Assembly (NCBI GenBank): GCA_040385645.1
Contig: JAZKGZ010000012.1
Location: 132,080 to 196,079 of the forward strand
Direction of reading: 5' to 3'
Source: JANXSS01 sp040385645
GTDB lineage: Bacteria > Pseudomonadota > Gammaproteobacteria > Burkholderiales > Burkholderiaceae_D
DNA: 64,000 bases
Of this stretch, positions 63,876 to 64,000 are shown one piece after another. A program made the position numbers and the translations under genes. The first letter of the stretch is position 1, and the number at the start of each line of letters is the position of its first letter. The notes beneath the pieces are model-generated. The model saw nothing but the letters and a program-made list of their open reading frames with translations, made no database searches and was not told the DNA's origin.

Positions 63876-64000
63876 TACGTACGTATTCAAAAAATCGCCG
63901 AGCTAAGCGATGCTGTATCACGCCGCACTTGATGCGACTCACGCATTGACCTGCCCGGGGATTTCAAGACCGCGGATAATTTGAGAAGATAGCTCCTTGC

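Noticed and set aside
1..64000. CRISPR arrays, rRNA, complete insertion sequences or prophage.
   Set aside because: No regularly spaced repeats, ribosomal RNA sequence, transposase or phage structural genes were seen anywhere in the window.
63893..64000. Right-edge sequence as part of a further gene.
   Set aside because: The 108 bases beyond the toxin-antitoxin promoter have no recognisable coding similarity; too short to decide.

Overview
The window looks like a chromosomal segment of a betaproteobacterium of the order Burkholderiales. It carries families that are typical of that group (DUF1840, DUF3567, DUF4390, Smg, the rsmB-DUF4390-NtrY/NtrX-like string and the LysM-dprA-smg-topB string). 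The housekeeping genes are moderately GC-rich. They are interrupted by AT-richer accessory blocks of polymorphic toxins, toxin-antitoxin modules, a broken insecticidal toxin gene and unrecognised effector-like genes. That mix suggests a host-associated or strongly competing bacterium; the genus cannot be fixed from sequence alone.

Layout. 1-3.3 kb: minus-strand rhs debris, comprising a cut rhs fragment at the edge, a small membrane gene, a decayed toxin tip, a putative immunity gene and a 5'-truncated rhs gene. 3.6-5.3 kb: a membrane diguanylate cyclase. 5.8-12.4 kb: a lipoprotein, then the string DUF1840, rsmB, DUF4390, NtrY-like kinase, response regulator and a CxCC protein. 12.5-17.7 kb: DUF3567, a TrmB-like methyltransferase, an orphan phnM, a B12-type radical SAM protein and, on the other strand, an MFS transporter with a possible 45-codon gene behind it. 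17.8-21.6 kb: five tandem, divergent paralogues of one unrecognised family, each with a central hydrophobic hairpin. 21.7-27.6 kb: topB, smg, dprA and a LysM protein (minus). 27.8-36.9 kb: def, fmt, metH, a cardiolipin-synthase-like protein, a glutamine amidotransferase and corA. 36.9-38 kb: an unrecognised protein ending in two tandem ~77-residue repeats. 38.2-39.8 kb: an FAD-dependent dehydrogenase.

39.9-49 kb is a toxin-antitoxin and accessory island: hipB-hipA, a deleted and frameshifted copy of a mobile-mystery A/B (HTH/Fic) module, a small membrane protein, a stand-alone chorismate mutase, a sugar acetyltransferase, a dead DUF1778-GNAT pair, an intact mobile-mystery A/B module, an orphan AbiEi-like gene, a second Fic protein and a DUF4238-like protein. 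Several of these have clear palindromic or repeated operators in front. 49.4-51.5 kb: a broken SpvB/TcB-type insecticidal toxin gene with an internal deletion and a frameshift. 51.5-56.3 kb: the stress operon prkA-yeaH-spoVR (minus). 56.6-57.2 kb: a SET-domain lysine methyltransferase. 57.4-62.9 kb: a full-length rhs gene ending in a TNT-like NAD+-glycohydrolase domain, with an overlapping putative immunity gene. 62.9-63.9 kb: an antitoxin remnant and an intact DUF1778-GNAT toxin-antitoxin pair with a near-consensus promoter.

Functionally, the conserved parts cover translation initiation and ribosome modification (def, fmt, rsmB), DNA uptake and topology (dprA, topB), methionine and one-carbon metabolism (metH) and a membrane two-component system. 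The accessory parts point to contact-dependent competition, toxin-antitoxin turnover and possible host-directed effectors. The strongest candidates for undescribed biology are the five-gene family at 17.8-21.6 kb and the two-repeat protein at 36.9-38 kb.
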